Positions 24,933 through 33,655 of a DNA stretch of 64,000 nt are shown here, one piece after another (within the stretch, counting starts at the first letter, position 1; the number at the start of each line of letters is the position of its first letter). Source of the DNA: Poriferisodalis sp965231925 (GTDB taxonomy: Bacteria; Actinomycetota; Acidimicrobiia; Acidimicrobiales; Poriferisodalaceae); contig OZ246894.1 of NCBI GenBank assembly GCA_965231925.1, positions 1,488,001-1,552,000 of the forward strand, read 5' to 3'. A program made the translations under genes and the position numbers. The notes beneath the pieces are model-generated. The model ran no database searches, was not told where the DNA came from, and saw nothing but the letters and a program-made list of their open reading frames with translations.

Positions 24933-25556
24933 GTGTTCTCAGCGGGTTTCCGGCAACGTATGAGGGGGTCGTTGAGGCTGTTCCGTGGTTTGCGGGTCAG
25001 GGGTGGCGTGCGGCTCCTGGTGGGCTGTGTGGCTGCGTTGGCTGCTGCTGGGCTGTTGGTGCCGGTGTCGGCGGGCCCGGTGTCGGCGCAGACGCCTGCG
25101 GTGGATTACGACGTCGACGACGACGGGTTGATCGAGGTGTCGTCGTTGGCTCATCTGAACGCGATCCGGTGGGATCTCGACGGCGACGGCGCGGCCGATG
25201 TGTATCCGGCGGACAGCAGGGGCAACGTCAATCATGATCCGCAGGGGGCGGCGAGTTATGCGGCGGCGTTCCCGAATGCGGCGGCTCTGATGGGCTGTCC
25301 GTCGTCGGGATGTGATGGGTATGAGCTGAGCGCGGATCTCGACTTCGACACCAATTTCAGCGGTACGGCTGATGCGGGCGATGAGTATTGGAACGGCGGC
25401 AAGGGCTGGGTGCCGTTGATGGGTGGCGAAGCCATCTACGACCCGCGTGCCTGGTACCGCTTCTACGGCGGGGATCGGCCGAGCTCGAAGGCTCGGATGT
25501 TCACCGCGATCTTCGAAGGCAACGGGCGCACAATCGCGAACTTGTACATCAACGAT

Positions 25557-25665
25557 CCTAGGAGCGTGGTCGGAAAGTCGCATTTCGGGTGATTGGCGCA
25601 GGCGAAACCGCAGGTCAGGGGCTTGCAGATTGGGTCCGGCACCCATTTCCGACCAGCCTCCTAGG
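25557..25665. mobile_element. 103-bp MITE-like insertion
   Basis: Bounded by CCTAGG at both ends (25557-25562 and 25660-25665). Inside are imperfect inverted repeats GGAGCGTGGTCGGAAA and TTTCCGACCAGCCTCC (14 of 16 match). It encodes nothing. Net addition is 103 bp (103 mod 3 = 1), which exactly accounts for the frame change in the host gene. The ends are compatible with a TA- or CTAG-duplicating transposase such as IS630 or IS5 relatives acting in trans. No second copy is seen in this window. Confidence 0.85.
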
Positions 25666-26739
25666 CGGTGGTATGCGGGGCTGTTCGGCTACGTGGGGCC
25701 GGGTGCCCATGTGCGCAACGTCGGGCTGACTGCTCCGAACTCGGACAGCGGGGTGCGGGCAAAGATCTATGTGGGGGCGCTGGCGGGCGCATCGGAGAGA
25801 GCCCGGATCAGCGGCGTCTATTCCGATGTGGATGTGGCCGCACTATTGCGTGCGGGCGGCTTGGTCGGGTTCAACTGGCGCCACGGGTTCGTCATCGAGA
25901 GCTACGCGACCGGCGACGTGACCGGCAGCCAGGAGGTCGGCGGTCTGGTGGGGACGCTGAAATATTCGAATGTTGCAGCGAGTTATGCCACCGGCGACGT
26001 GACCTTGACAACCGACGAAAGGATTTCCGACGGCTGCTATGCGGGAGGCTTGGTGGGGCTTCGGTTCAGCGGGCACGTGAGGGCGACCTATGCCACCGGG
26101 TCGGTGACCAGCTCCAACGAAGACTGGTGCGGCCATCGCCGTGCTGACCACCAAGTGGCGAAGCGGCCGTGGGTCGGCGGTTTGATCGGCTGGGTGGCCA
26201 CTCCTGGGACGGATTGGCCGCGCGCCAACTATGCGATCGGGCAGGTCTCGGCGCCAGAGAGCGCAGGCCAGACGGGCGGGCTGACCGGTGGATGCAACCG
26301 ACATTACAGGCAGCGCGAAGACGTCGCGAGTTATTGGGACACCGAAACGGCGGGTCAGGCGACGAGCTTCGGCTGCAGTGTGGGTTACACGACGGCGCAG
26401 TTGCAGGCCCCGACCGGTTACACGGGCATCTACGCGAACTGGAACGTGGACGTGGACGTGGGCGGCGGTGACGGGGCGTTCGACGGTCCGGGTGATGATC
26501 CGTGGGATTTCGGGACGTCGTCGCAGTATCCGGTGCTGAAGTACTGCGCCGCCAAGCCGGGCATCGACACTGCTGATGGGGATCCCTACTGTCCGTTGCA
26601 GCCCGCGAATCAGCGTGCGGGTCTGACGGTCACGTTGGAGGATTCCCATGTCGGCACTCAGGATCCTGGCAGCGACGCCGACGTCGAGCAGCCGTCGGCG
26701 GATCAGCAGCCCGCGGATGATGTCGTGTCGGAGGGTTAC

Positions 26740-27912
26740 ACCGTCGATGCGCAGGTCGTGGCCGACGTGAAGTCGTGGGCGGCAGAGACGCACCAGGGCG
26801 CGGAGCATGTGAGCCGTTGGCAGCGTGTGCTGGTGGCGTTCGGCGCGCTCGACGCGGACGGCGTCAGCGGCGGCGCCATGTCGGCTGCGGAGGCGCAGGG
26901 CTACGCGGACTGGGGCTGGCAGCGCTGGGTTCGGGTCGTCGCCGAGCTGACCGCGCTCGAGGCATCGCAGCAGGACGCGGTGGTGACGCAACGGGACGCG
27001 GTGGTGACGCCGGAGGTGAGCGTGACTGCCGGCTCCGCGGTGGTCGAGGGCGGCGACGCTGCGTTCACCGTCACGGCCAGTCCGGCCCCGGCGGCGGGCT
27101 TGGAGGTGACTGTCACGGTGTCGGCCAGCGGCGACTACGGAGCGGCTACGGGTCAGCAGACGGTGACTGTCCCCGCCTCGGGCAGCGTCACCCTCACGGT
27201 GGGCACGACCGACGACGACGCGGACGAGACCGACGGGTCGGTGACGGCCACGGTGAACGCGGGCAGTGATTACACGGTGTCGGCGACCCAGGGCGCGGCC
27301 ACGGTGGCAGTGGCCGACGATGACGATGACGTTGACGCCGGCTACACCGTGGATCCGCAGGTCGTGGCCGACGTGAAGTCGTGGGCGGCCGAGACGCACC
27401 AGGGCGCGGAGCACGTGAGCCGTTGGCAGCGTGTGCTGGTGGCGTTCGGCGCGCTCGACGCGGACGGCGTCAGCGGCGGCGCCATGTCGGCTGCGGAGGC
27501 GCAGGGCTACGCGGACTGGGGCTGGCAGCGCTGGGTTCGGGTCGTCGCCGAGCTGACCGCGCTCGAGGCATCGCAGCGGGACGCGGTGGTGACGCCGGAG
27601 GTGAGCGTGACTGCCGGCTCCGCGGTGGTCGAGGGCGGCGACGCTGCGTTCACCGTCACGGCCAGTCCGGCCCCGGCGGCGGGCTTGGAGGTGACTGTCA
27701 CGGTGTCGGCCAGCGGCGACTACGGAGCGGCTACGGGTCAGCAGACGGTGACTGTCCCCGCCTCGGGCAGCGTCACCCTCACGGTGGGCACGACCGACGA
27801 CGACGCGGACGAGACCGACGGGTCGGTGACGGCCACGGTGAACGCGGGCAGTGATTACACGGTGTCCTCGTCGCAGGGCGCGGCCACGGTGGCAGTGGCC
27901 GACGATGACGTT
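26740..27912. repeat. Two long near-identical direct repeats in the surface-protein gene
   Basis: A unit of about 560-590 bp from around 26740 recurs from around 27346 (offset 606 in the first part) with very few differences, except that the second lacks 24 nt after the GCATCGCAG codons. Each unit holds one helical SWAAETHQ segment plus one Calx-beta-like repeat. A further Calx-beta-like copy follows at 27913 and a diverged one at 28231. The near-identity implies recent duplication. Confidence 0.85.
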
Positions 27913-28964
27913 CCGGAAATCTCGGTCAGCGCCGGCAGCGGGGTGAGCGAGGGCGGCGACGCTGCGTTCACCGTCACTGCCAGTCCGGCCCCGGCGGCGG
28001 GCTTGGAGGTGACTGTCACGGTGTCGGCCAGCGGCGACTACGGAGCGGCTACGGGCCAGCAGACGGTGACTGTCCCCGCCTCGGGCAGCGTCACGCTCAC
28101 CGTGGGCACGACCGACGACGACGCGGACGAGACCGACGGGTCGGTGACGGCCACGGTCGACGCGGGCAGCGGCTACACGGTGTCGTCCGCAGCCGCGGCC
28201 GCGACGGTGGCGGTGGCCGATGATGACGATCCGCCGCCGGTGGTGAGCATCGCCGCTGTAGGCGATGTGACCGAGGGCGCCGCCGCGCGGTTCACGGTGT
28301 CGGCGTCTCGTGCGCCGGTTGCTGATCTGGCTGTGAGCGTGAGTATCGCAGCCCGAGGCGATTTCGGCGTCGCGGCCGGTCCGCGGACGGTGACTGTTGC
28401 TGCGGGCACGACGTCTGTCGCCTTGTCGGTGGCCACTGCCGGCGATGACGCGGACGAGGCTGACGGGTCGGTGTCGGTCTCGCTGGACGCTGCGGCTGCT
28501 GACGCGGGCTACACGGTGTCGGACACAGCGGACACGGCGACGGTTGCGGTGTCCGACGACGACGACCCGCCGCCTCCGCCGGTGGTCGATCCGCCGGTGG
28601 TTGATGTGCCGGTGCTGGGTGTGTGCTCTGGTCTGCCGGGGATGTCGGTGGGCGATGCGGCAGTGAGCCGGTCCGCCGCGTCGGTCGAGTTCGTGATCGG
28701 CTTGGACTGCGAGCCCGCGAGGGCGGTAACGGCGTACTACGTGATCGTGCGCGACGGCCGCATCACGGGAGGCACCAAGACAGTCACGCTCACCAGCGCC
28801 GAGCCCACAGCCGCTGTCACGGTGAGCGTGGACGGCGCAGGCACTCTGGCAGTGCATGTCGTGTACGCGACCGGCGCCAAGAACTACGCAGCCAAAGGCG
28901 CCCTCACCTACACCGACTAGCACCGCGTCGAGCAACGTCCTACGCGGCGGGCACTGCCGGGGAC

Positions 28965-29058
28965 CCCGACGGCGAGGAGCAAGACAGCCTCGGCAACCTC
29001 CGTCAGTTTCAGACCGTCCTGACGACGGCCTCGCTGTCCTCTATGCCGATTTGCCTCT
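28965..29058 (+). pseudogene. C-terminal scrap of a membrane-protein paralog
   Basis: A short plus-strand reading ends DDGLAVLYADLPLYADLAGT, matching the C-terminal MYADLSGR end of the 29957 membrane protein; the bases CCTCTATGCCGATTTG are present twice in a row. It seems to be the last few dozen codons of another lost paralog, placed directly before the truncated copy at 29059. Confidence 0.4.
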
Positions 29059-29760
29059 ATGCCGATTTGGCGGGAACGTCCGCTGACACTGCGACCGAGG
29101 ACATGGACGCCGGTGAACAGCGACGAAGTCCGTGTCATTCGGCTCAACCGCGACGACGCCAGAGACGAAGCTTGGGAGGCGTTCACGGACTCCGTCTCCG
29201 GGGATCGGTTGGTCAGTGCGGGGTTGCTGTTTGCGGCGGGTGTGCTGGTCTCGCTGCTCGGCTGGGCGACGACCATCGCCTTCTCGCTGGTTGCACTCGA
29301 TGACGTCGAGGATCGCGCCTCGACGGTCGGAATCTCACTCCGAACCGGGCTTGCACGAGTGCCGAAAGCCATCCTGCTGTCAATCGTGTACTTCGCAGTG
29401 CTCCTCGTCGTTCTCATCGCGCTCGGCATTGCGATGTTCGTGCTGTCCTTCGTGCACCCGTATCTGGGGGTCGCCGCTATCGTCGTCGGGATTGCGGCCG
29501 CGTTCGTGTGCTTCATGCCACTGGTCCAGATGCACTTCGTGGTGGCATATCTGGAGCCTGGTGTTCCCTCGTTCCCGCGCTGGTGGCGGCTGATCGCCGG
29601 GAACCTGACAGCCACCTGGGGACGCTCGTCGTTGATCATCCTGGCGAACGTCGCCGTCGCATTGGTCTTGTGGATTGGCTTGCTTGCACTGCCGAATTGG
29701 GGGCGATCCACAACGCCACGCGAGCATCGTTGGGCCACCGGATCCGCGGCCGATCGGTGA
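29059..29760 (+). pseudogene. Membrane protein paralog truncated at both ends
   Basis: A 233-codon frame homologous to the middle of the 29957-30934 protein: DEAWEAFTDSVSGDRL, TTIAFSLVALDDVE, several hydrophobic helices, then VVAYLEPGVPSFPRWWRLIA and ATWGRSSLIIL. The N-terminal membrane segment of the paralog is missing. The C-terminus is replaced after LLALPNWG by sequence copied from the deacetylase 5' end (29696 on), giving a nonsense tail RSTTPREHRW. It is an open reading frame but almost certainly not an intact gene. Confidence 0.6.
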
Positions 29761-29836
29761 CCGGCAGGTACCTCACCCGGTGCGGCGGCAGGCTGCCCGG
29801 CAGCGGAGCGATCAGGCCAGATGCCGTGTTGTCCAT
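29696..29836 (-). pseudogene. Copy of polysaccharide deacetylase 5' end
   Basis: 136 nt (29696-29831) nearly identical to 23871-24006. Read on the minus strand from ATG 29836 it gives MDNTASGLIAPLPGSLPPHR, then YLPVTDRPRIRWPNDARVAL and WIAPN before running into the membrane-protein fragment. The rest of the roughly 2-kb gene is absent. It marks the left edge of a duplicated block whose right part is the membrane-protein gene at 29957. Confidence 0.85.
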
Positions 29837-29956
29837 GAGCCGACGCTATGCGCGCCTGCCCTGAGCCATCCCAACCAAGAGCCGATGCGGCAGCAGGCCC
29901 AATATCTCACCGAGAGCGATGACCGGTCCCCGAGTCCGCCGCCGACCTAACCTCTG

Positions 29957-30934
29957 ATGGTGGCTGACGGCGATGCGCATGCTCCGTCGAGTGAGGCCGG
30001 CGATGATGCCGGCCTGTGGTCACCCCTGCCCCAAAAGCAACACCGACCGATTCCGGATCTGTTCCGGGGCACGTTCGCACTCATCGGCCGCCGCTTCCGC
30101 GATGTCGCGGTCATCTCCATCGTCGCCGCTGCTGTGGCCGTCATCTCTGTTGCCGCGATCTCCACAGCGTCGCGCATCATCGAAGAGGAGTTTCTCGAGA
30201 ATCCCAGGCTTGAGGAATGGTGGGATCTGCCGAGTGGTGATGACGCGGAAGGCGAGGCTTGGGACGCGTTCGTCGAGTCCGTTTCTTGGAATCGCACCAC
30301 CAATGCGGTATTGCTCTTCATCGCAGCTGTGGCGGTCTCGATCGTCGGCGGCGCAACGACTGTGGCGTTGTCGCTCGTCACGCTCGACGACGTTGAGGGT
30401 CGGCCTTCGCCGCCTGGCCGCGCGCTGTTGACAGGGCTGGCTCTGGTGCCGAAGATCGTGCTGCTGTGGCTCCTGTACGCAGGCGCATTACTTGCGATGC
30501 TCGTTGCACTCGGTGTCGTCGTCGTTGTTGCAACCTTGGTTTACCCAGTTCTGGGAGTGCTCGCCCTTCTCGGCATGCTCGGAGCGACGCTCACCGCACT
30601 CGCGGTCTTCGTGCCGCTCATCGAAATGCACTTGGTCATGGCGTACGTGGAACCCGGGTTTCCGTCACCCGCGAAGTGGTGGCGCCTCCTCGCAGGCAAC
30701 AAGTTGGCCACGTGGGGACGCTCGGTGCTGCTTCTTGTGGTCTGCGGCGCAGCCAGCATCATCCTGTGGCTGATCCTGCAGTCGCTGCCGAGTCCCTATG
30801 GAGACTTCATCTCAAACGCGATCGCGGGGCCGATCATCGCTGCCGTGGCGACGATCGCCTTCGCGTTGATGTACGCGGACCTGTCGGGCCGGTCCCGGTC
30901 GCCTGCGCAGGAGCCGCCGGGACTGATTTCTTGA
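29957..30934 (+). CDS. Multi-pass membrane protein of unknown function
   Basis: A 325-residue membrane protein with about six hydrophobic segments: near 50-70, 115-135, 165-190, 190-215, 255-275 and 285-300. Between TM1 and TM2 is an acidic extramembrane stretch (EEEFLENPRLEEWWDLPSGD). A conserved loop MAYVEPGFPSPAKWWRLLAG precedes the last two helices. It is the complete member of a local family of three. I recognise no transport or enzymatic motif. ATG 29957 is a reasonable start but lacks a strong ribosome site. The arrangement resembles DUF-type membrane proteins with paired repeats. Confidence 0.7.
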   Translation: MVADGDAHAPSSEAGDDAGLWSPLPQKQHRPIPDLFRGTFALIGRRFRDVAVISIVAAAVAVISVAAISTASRIIEEEFLENPRLEEWWDLPSGDDAEGEAWDAFVESVSWNRTTNAVLLFIAAVAVSIVGGATTVALSLVTLDDVEGRPSPPGRALLTGLALVPKIVLLWLLYAGALLAMLVALGVVVVVATLVYPVLGVLALLGMLGATLTALAVFVPLIEMHLVMAYVEPGFPSPAKWWRLLAGNKLATWGRSVLLLVVCGAASIILWLILQSLPSPYGDFISNAIAGPIIAAVATIAFALMYADLSGRSRSPAQEPPGLIS

Positions 30935-31068
30935 GCGACGCCGGCTCGCGGCACCGTGAGTTCGGCACGGTCGTCCAAAGTGCTGGCCCGGCGGATGGTC
31001 CAGAACCAGTGGATGACCCGATCATTGCCTTGGCGTGGCGCATGCGGTGGGCGTGCTGAAATGTGCCC

Positions 31069-33606
31069 ATGAATTGGGAAACGAACACAGAAGTACACGG
31101 CGTGCTGGCCGATTACCGCGTCATCGATCTGACTGACGAGCGGGGCCACCTGGCCGGATTGATCTGGGCTCAGATGGGGGCCGACGTGATCGCGATCGAG
31201 CCACCGGAGGGCTCATCGGCGCGCCGGCTCGGGCCGTTCGCTGGCGATGTCGAGGATCCCGAGCGCTCGTTGCACCATTGGTCCTACAACCGGGGAAAGC
31301 GCAGCGTGGTGCTGGATCTGCGCACCTCCGAGGGCGTCGACCGTGCCAAAGCACTCATTGGGGGCGCGGACGTCGTGTTCGAGTCATTCGACCCTGGCGA
31401 GGCTGAGAGTCTCGGCCTGGGCCGCGACGTGCTCGCGGAGCTCAATCGGGCCCTCATTCATGTCTCGATCACTGCGTTCGGCAGTGATGGCCCGAAAGCC
31501 AATTGGACCCATTCGGACCTGGCACTGCAGGCCTCAGCGGTGAACATGGCGATCACCGGCGACGCGGACCGGGCGCCGCTTCGCGCAGGAGGCACGCTTC
31601 CGCAGGCGTTCCACAACGCGGCATCCGAAGGAGCCGGAGCGGCGCTGATTGCCATGTGGGACCGCCAGACCCGCTCGGGGCTGGGCCAGCACATCGACAC
31701 GTCCGCCCAGCGGTCCATGAGCCAGGCCTCCATGTCGTCCACGCTCAACACGTCGGTGAATGCGACCGTGACTCAGCGCATCGCCGGCGGCGCCAGCCTG
31801 CAGGGCATCGACATACAGCTCATGTGGCCGTGCGCCGACGGGCATGCCTCGGTGACGTTCCTGTTCGGGCCGGGTTTCCGAGCTTTCACCGAGAACCTCA
31901 TGGCCTGGGTGCATGAGGAGGGCTTCTGCGACGAGGCCACCCGGGACAAGAACTGGACCGAGTACGCCATGATGCTGCTCGACGGTCGCGAACCAGTCTC
32001 GGAGTACGAGCGGGTCAAAGGGATCCTCACCGATTTCTTCGCCACCAAGACCAAGGCCGAGCTGCTGGACGCGGCGATGACCCGGCGGGTGCTCATCACG
32101 CCGGTGTGGAACACCGGCGAGGTGGTCGATTCCCATCAGCTCGCTTTTCGCGAGTACTGGGAGGATGTCGATCACAGCGATGTGGTGTCGGACAGCGGCG
32201 CTGGTTCATTCGATCCCGCGGCCGTCCGCTATCCGGGCGCATTTGCGAAGTTCACCGAGACTCCGCTGGTGAAACTGGGCCGCGCCCCGAGGTTGGGCGA
32301 GCACACCGACGAGGTGCTGGCCGAGCTGGACGCCGCAGAGCGCCTGCCGGCAGTGCCCGCTGCTGTCGCTCCGGTGGCCCATACTTCGCCGCCGCTCGAG
32401 GGTGTCAAGGTGCTCGACTTCATGTGGGCGATGGCCGGCCCGGCGGCTTCGAGGGTGCTGGCCGACTACGGCGCCGACATCATCCGCGTCGAATCAGCGA
32501 ACAAGCTCGATGCGATTCGGTCGATCCAGCCGTTCCACGACGATGTCGGCGATCCCGACGGTTCGGCCCTCTTCAGCAATCTGAACGCCGGCAAGCGCGG
32601 GTTGGCGCTGGACATGTCCAAGCCCGAAGCGATGGAGGTCATCTGGGACCTCATCGACTGGGCAGACGTGATCCTGGAGTCGTTCTCGCCCAAGGCGATG
32701 ACCGGTTGGGGCATGGGCTGGGAACAAGTGCGTGAGCGCCGCCCCGACATGGTGATGGCGTCGAGCTGCCTGATGGGCCAGACCGGTCCGCTCGCGCTGC
32801 TTGCCGGCTTCGGAACCATGGCCGCAGCGATCTCTGGTTTCTTCTATCCGGTCGGGTGGCCCGATCGGGCGCCGGCGGGCCCGTTCGCCGCGTACACCGA
32901 CTACACGTCGCCGCGTTGGCTGGTGGCCGCTGTGATGGGGGCGCTTGAGCACAAGCGTCAGACCGGCCGCGGCCAGTACGTCGACATGTCCCAGGCTGAG
33001 GCGGCTCTGCACCTGATGGGTCCTGCATTGCTCGAGCGCACCACCAACGGGCGCATCTGGGAGGCGGGGGGCAACCGGGATCTGGTGTTCGCACCGCAGG
33101 GTGCCTACCGGACCGCAGCAGGAGGCCCTGCGGGGGACGGCTTCGACGACAACTGGATCGCGATCTCGTGTGTTGACGACGACCAGTGGGCTGCGCTGGT
33201 GGCAGCGATGGGGCGCGAAGACCTGGCGTCGCTGAGCACTGGTGAGCGGCATGCGCGCCACGACGAACTCGACGAGATGATTTCGGCGTGGACCCGGGGA
33301 CGTGACGGCTACGAGCTGATGGCGGAGCTGCAGGTGGCTGGCATCGCGGCACACATCGTCCAGAACTCGCCGGAGTTCACCGTCGATCCGCAGATCGTCC
33401 ACCGCCAGTTCCTCACCGGGGTCGACCACGGCAAGCAGGGCACGACGACGGTGGAGAACACCCGGTTCGTCATGTCTCGCACCCCGGCATCGGTGACCTA
33501 TGGCGGCCCGACGCTCGGCGAGCACAGCTTCGAGGTGCTGACCGAGACGCTCGCCTATGATGGCGACCGCATTGCCGAGCTGGCTGTGGCTGAGCTCTTG
33601 GAGTAG
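31069..33606 (+). CDS. CaiB/BaiF CoA-transferase, double-domain (first of two)
   Basis: A protein of about 845 residues with two class III CoA-transferase domains in one chain (approximately 10-405 and 435-845). Domain one opens VIDLTDERGHLAGLIWAQMG, with ADVIAIEPPEG and an RGKRSVVLDL motif. Domain two opens VKVLDFMWAMAGPAASRVLA, with NAGKRGLALDMSK, SSCLMGQTGPLA and YTDYTSPRW (candidate catalytic Asp). Class III enzymes move CoA between carboxylates; intact dimers are interlocked, so a fused pair could form a heterodimer-like unit. ATG 31069 is preferred, with an in-frame GTG 6 nt earlier. TGCTGAAATGTG just before the start is conserved in the next gene. Confidence 0.88.
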   Translation: MNWETNTEVHGVLADYRVIDLTDERGHLAGLIWAQMGADVIAIEPPEGSSARRLGPFAGDVEDPERSLHHWSYNRGKRSVVLDLRTSEGVDRAKALIGGADVVFESFDPGEAESLGLGRDVLAELNRALIHVSITAFGSDGPKANWTHSDLALQASAVNMAITGDADRAPLRAGGTLPQAFHNAASEGAGAALIAMWDRQTRSGLGQHIDTSAQRSMSQASMSSTLNTSVNATVTQRIAGGASLQGIDIQLMWPCADGHASVTFLFGPGFRAFTENLMAWVHEEGFCDEATRDKNWTEYAMMLLDGREPVSEYERVKGILTDFFATKTKAELLDAAMTRRVLITPVWNTGEVVDSHQLAFREYWEDVDHSDVVSDSGAGSFDPAAVRYPGAFAKFTETPLVKLGRAPRLGEHTDEVLAELDAAERLPAVPAAVAPVAHTSPPLEGVKVLDFMWAMAGPAASRVLADYGADIIRVESANKLDAIRSIQPFHDDVGDPDGSALFSNLNAGKRGLALDMSKPEAMEVIWDLIDWADVILESFSPKAMTGWGMGWEQVRERRPDMVMASSCLMGQTGPLALLAGFGTMAAAISGFFYPVGWPDRAPAGPFAAYTDYTSPRWLVAAVMGALEHKRQTGRGQYVDMSQAEAALHLMGPALLERTTNGRIWEAGGNRDLVFAPQGAYRTAAGGPAGDGFDDNWIAISCVDDDQWAALVAAMGREDLASLSTGERHARHDELDEMISAWTRGRDGYELMAELQVAGIAAHIVQNSPEFTVDPQIVHRQFLTGVDHGKQGTTTVENTRFVMSRTPASVTYGGPTLGEHSFEVLTETLAYDGDRIAELAVAELLE

Positions 33607-33655
33607 TGGCTCGGCGGTAACAGACGGCTGTGCGCAGCCGTGCTGAAATGTGCGG

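Larger units (their letters stand above)
24933..28920 (+). pseudogene. Large secreted GLUG/Calx-beta-like repeat protein, disrupted by MITE
   Basis: Surface or secreted protein in two frames. Codons 24933-25592 (start GTG 24933 or ATG 24960) give a signal peptide (GCVAALAAAGLLVPVSA, cleavage near SAQ-T) and an acidic DYDVDDDGLIEVSS domain, then stop. The frame resumes after a 103-bp insertion at 25557-25665 and runs to 28920. Removing exactly 103 bp joins NDPR to RWYAGLFGYVG and restores 1294 residues. The second part has GLUG-like repeats (YATGDVTGSQEVGGLVG), then two near-identical units (VVADVKSWAAETHQGAEHVS), then four Calx-beta-like repeats (EGGDAAFTVTASPAPAAG) and a C-terminal domain without LPxTG. 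Probable adhesin-like role is inference. Confidence 0.82.

Noticed and set aside
24933..28920. Programmed frameshift as explanation for the two-frame surface protein
   Set aside because: There is no slippery site at the break, while a bounded 103-bp insertion with inverted ends accounts exactly for the frame change.
25843..28935. Open frame of about 1030 codons on the minus strand opposite the surface-protein gene
   Set aside because: Composition is His/Arg-rich shadow of a GC-rich repetitive gene; no start signal or recognisable domain. The plus strand has signal peptide, GLUG and Calx-beta-like repeats.
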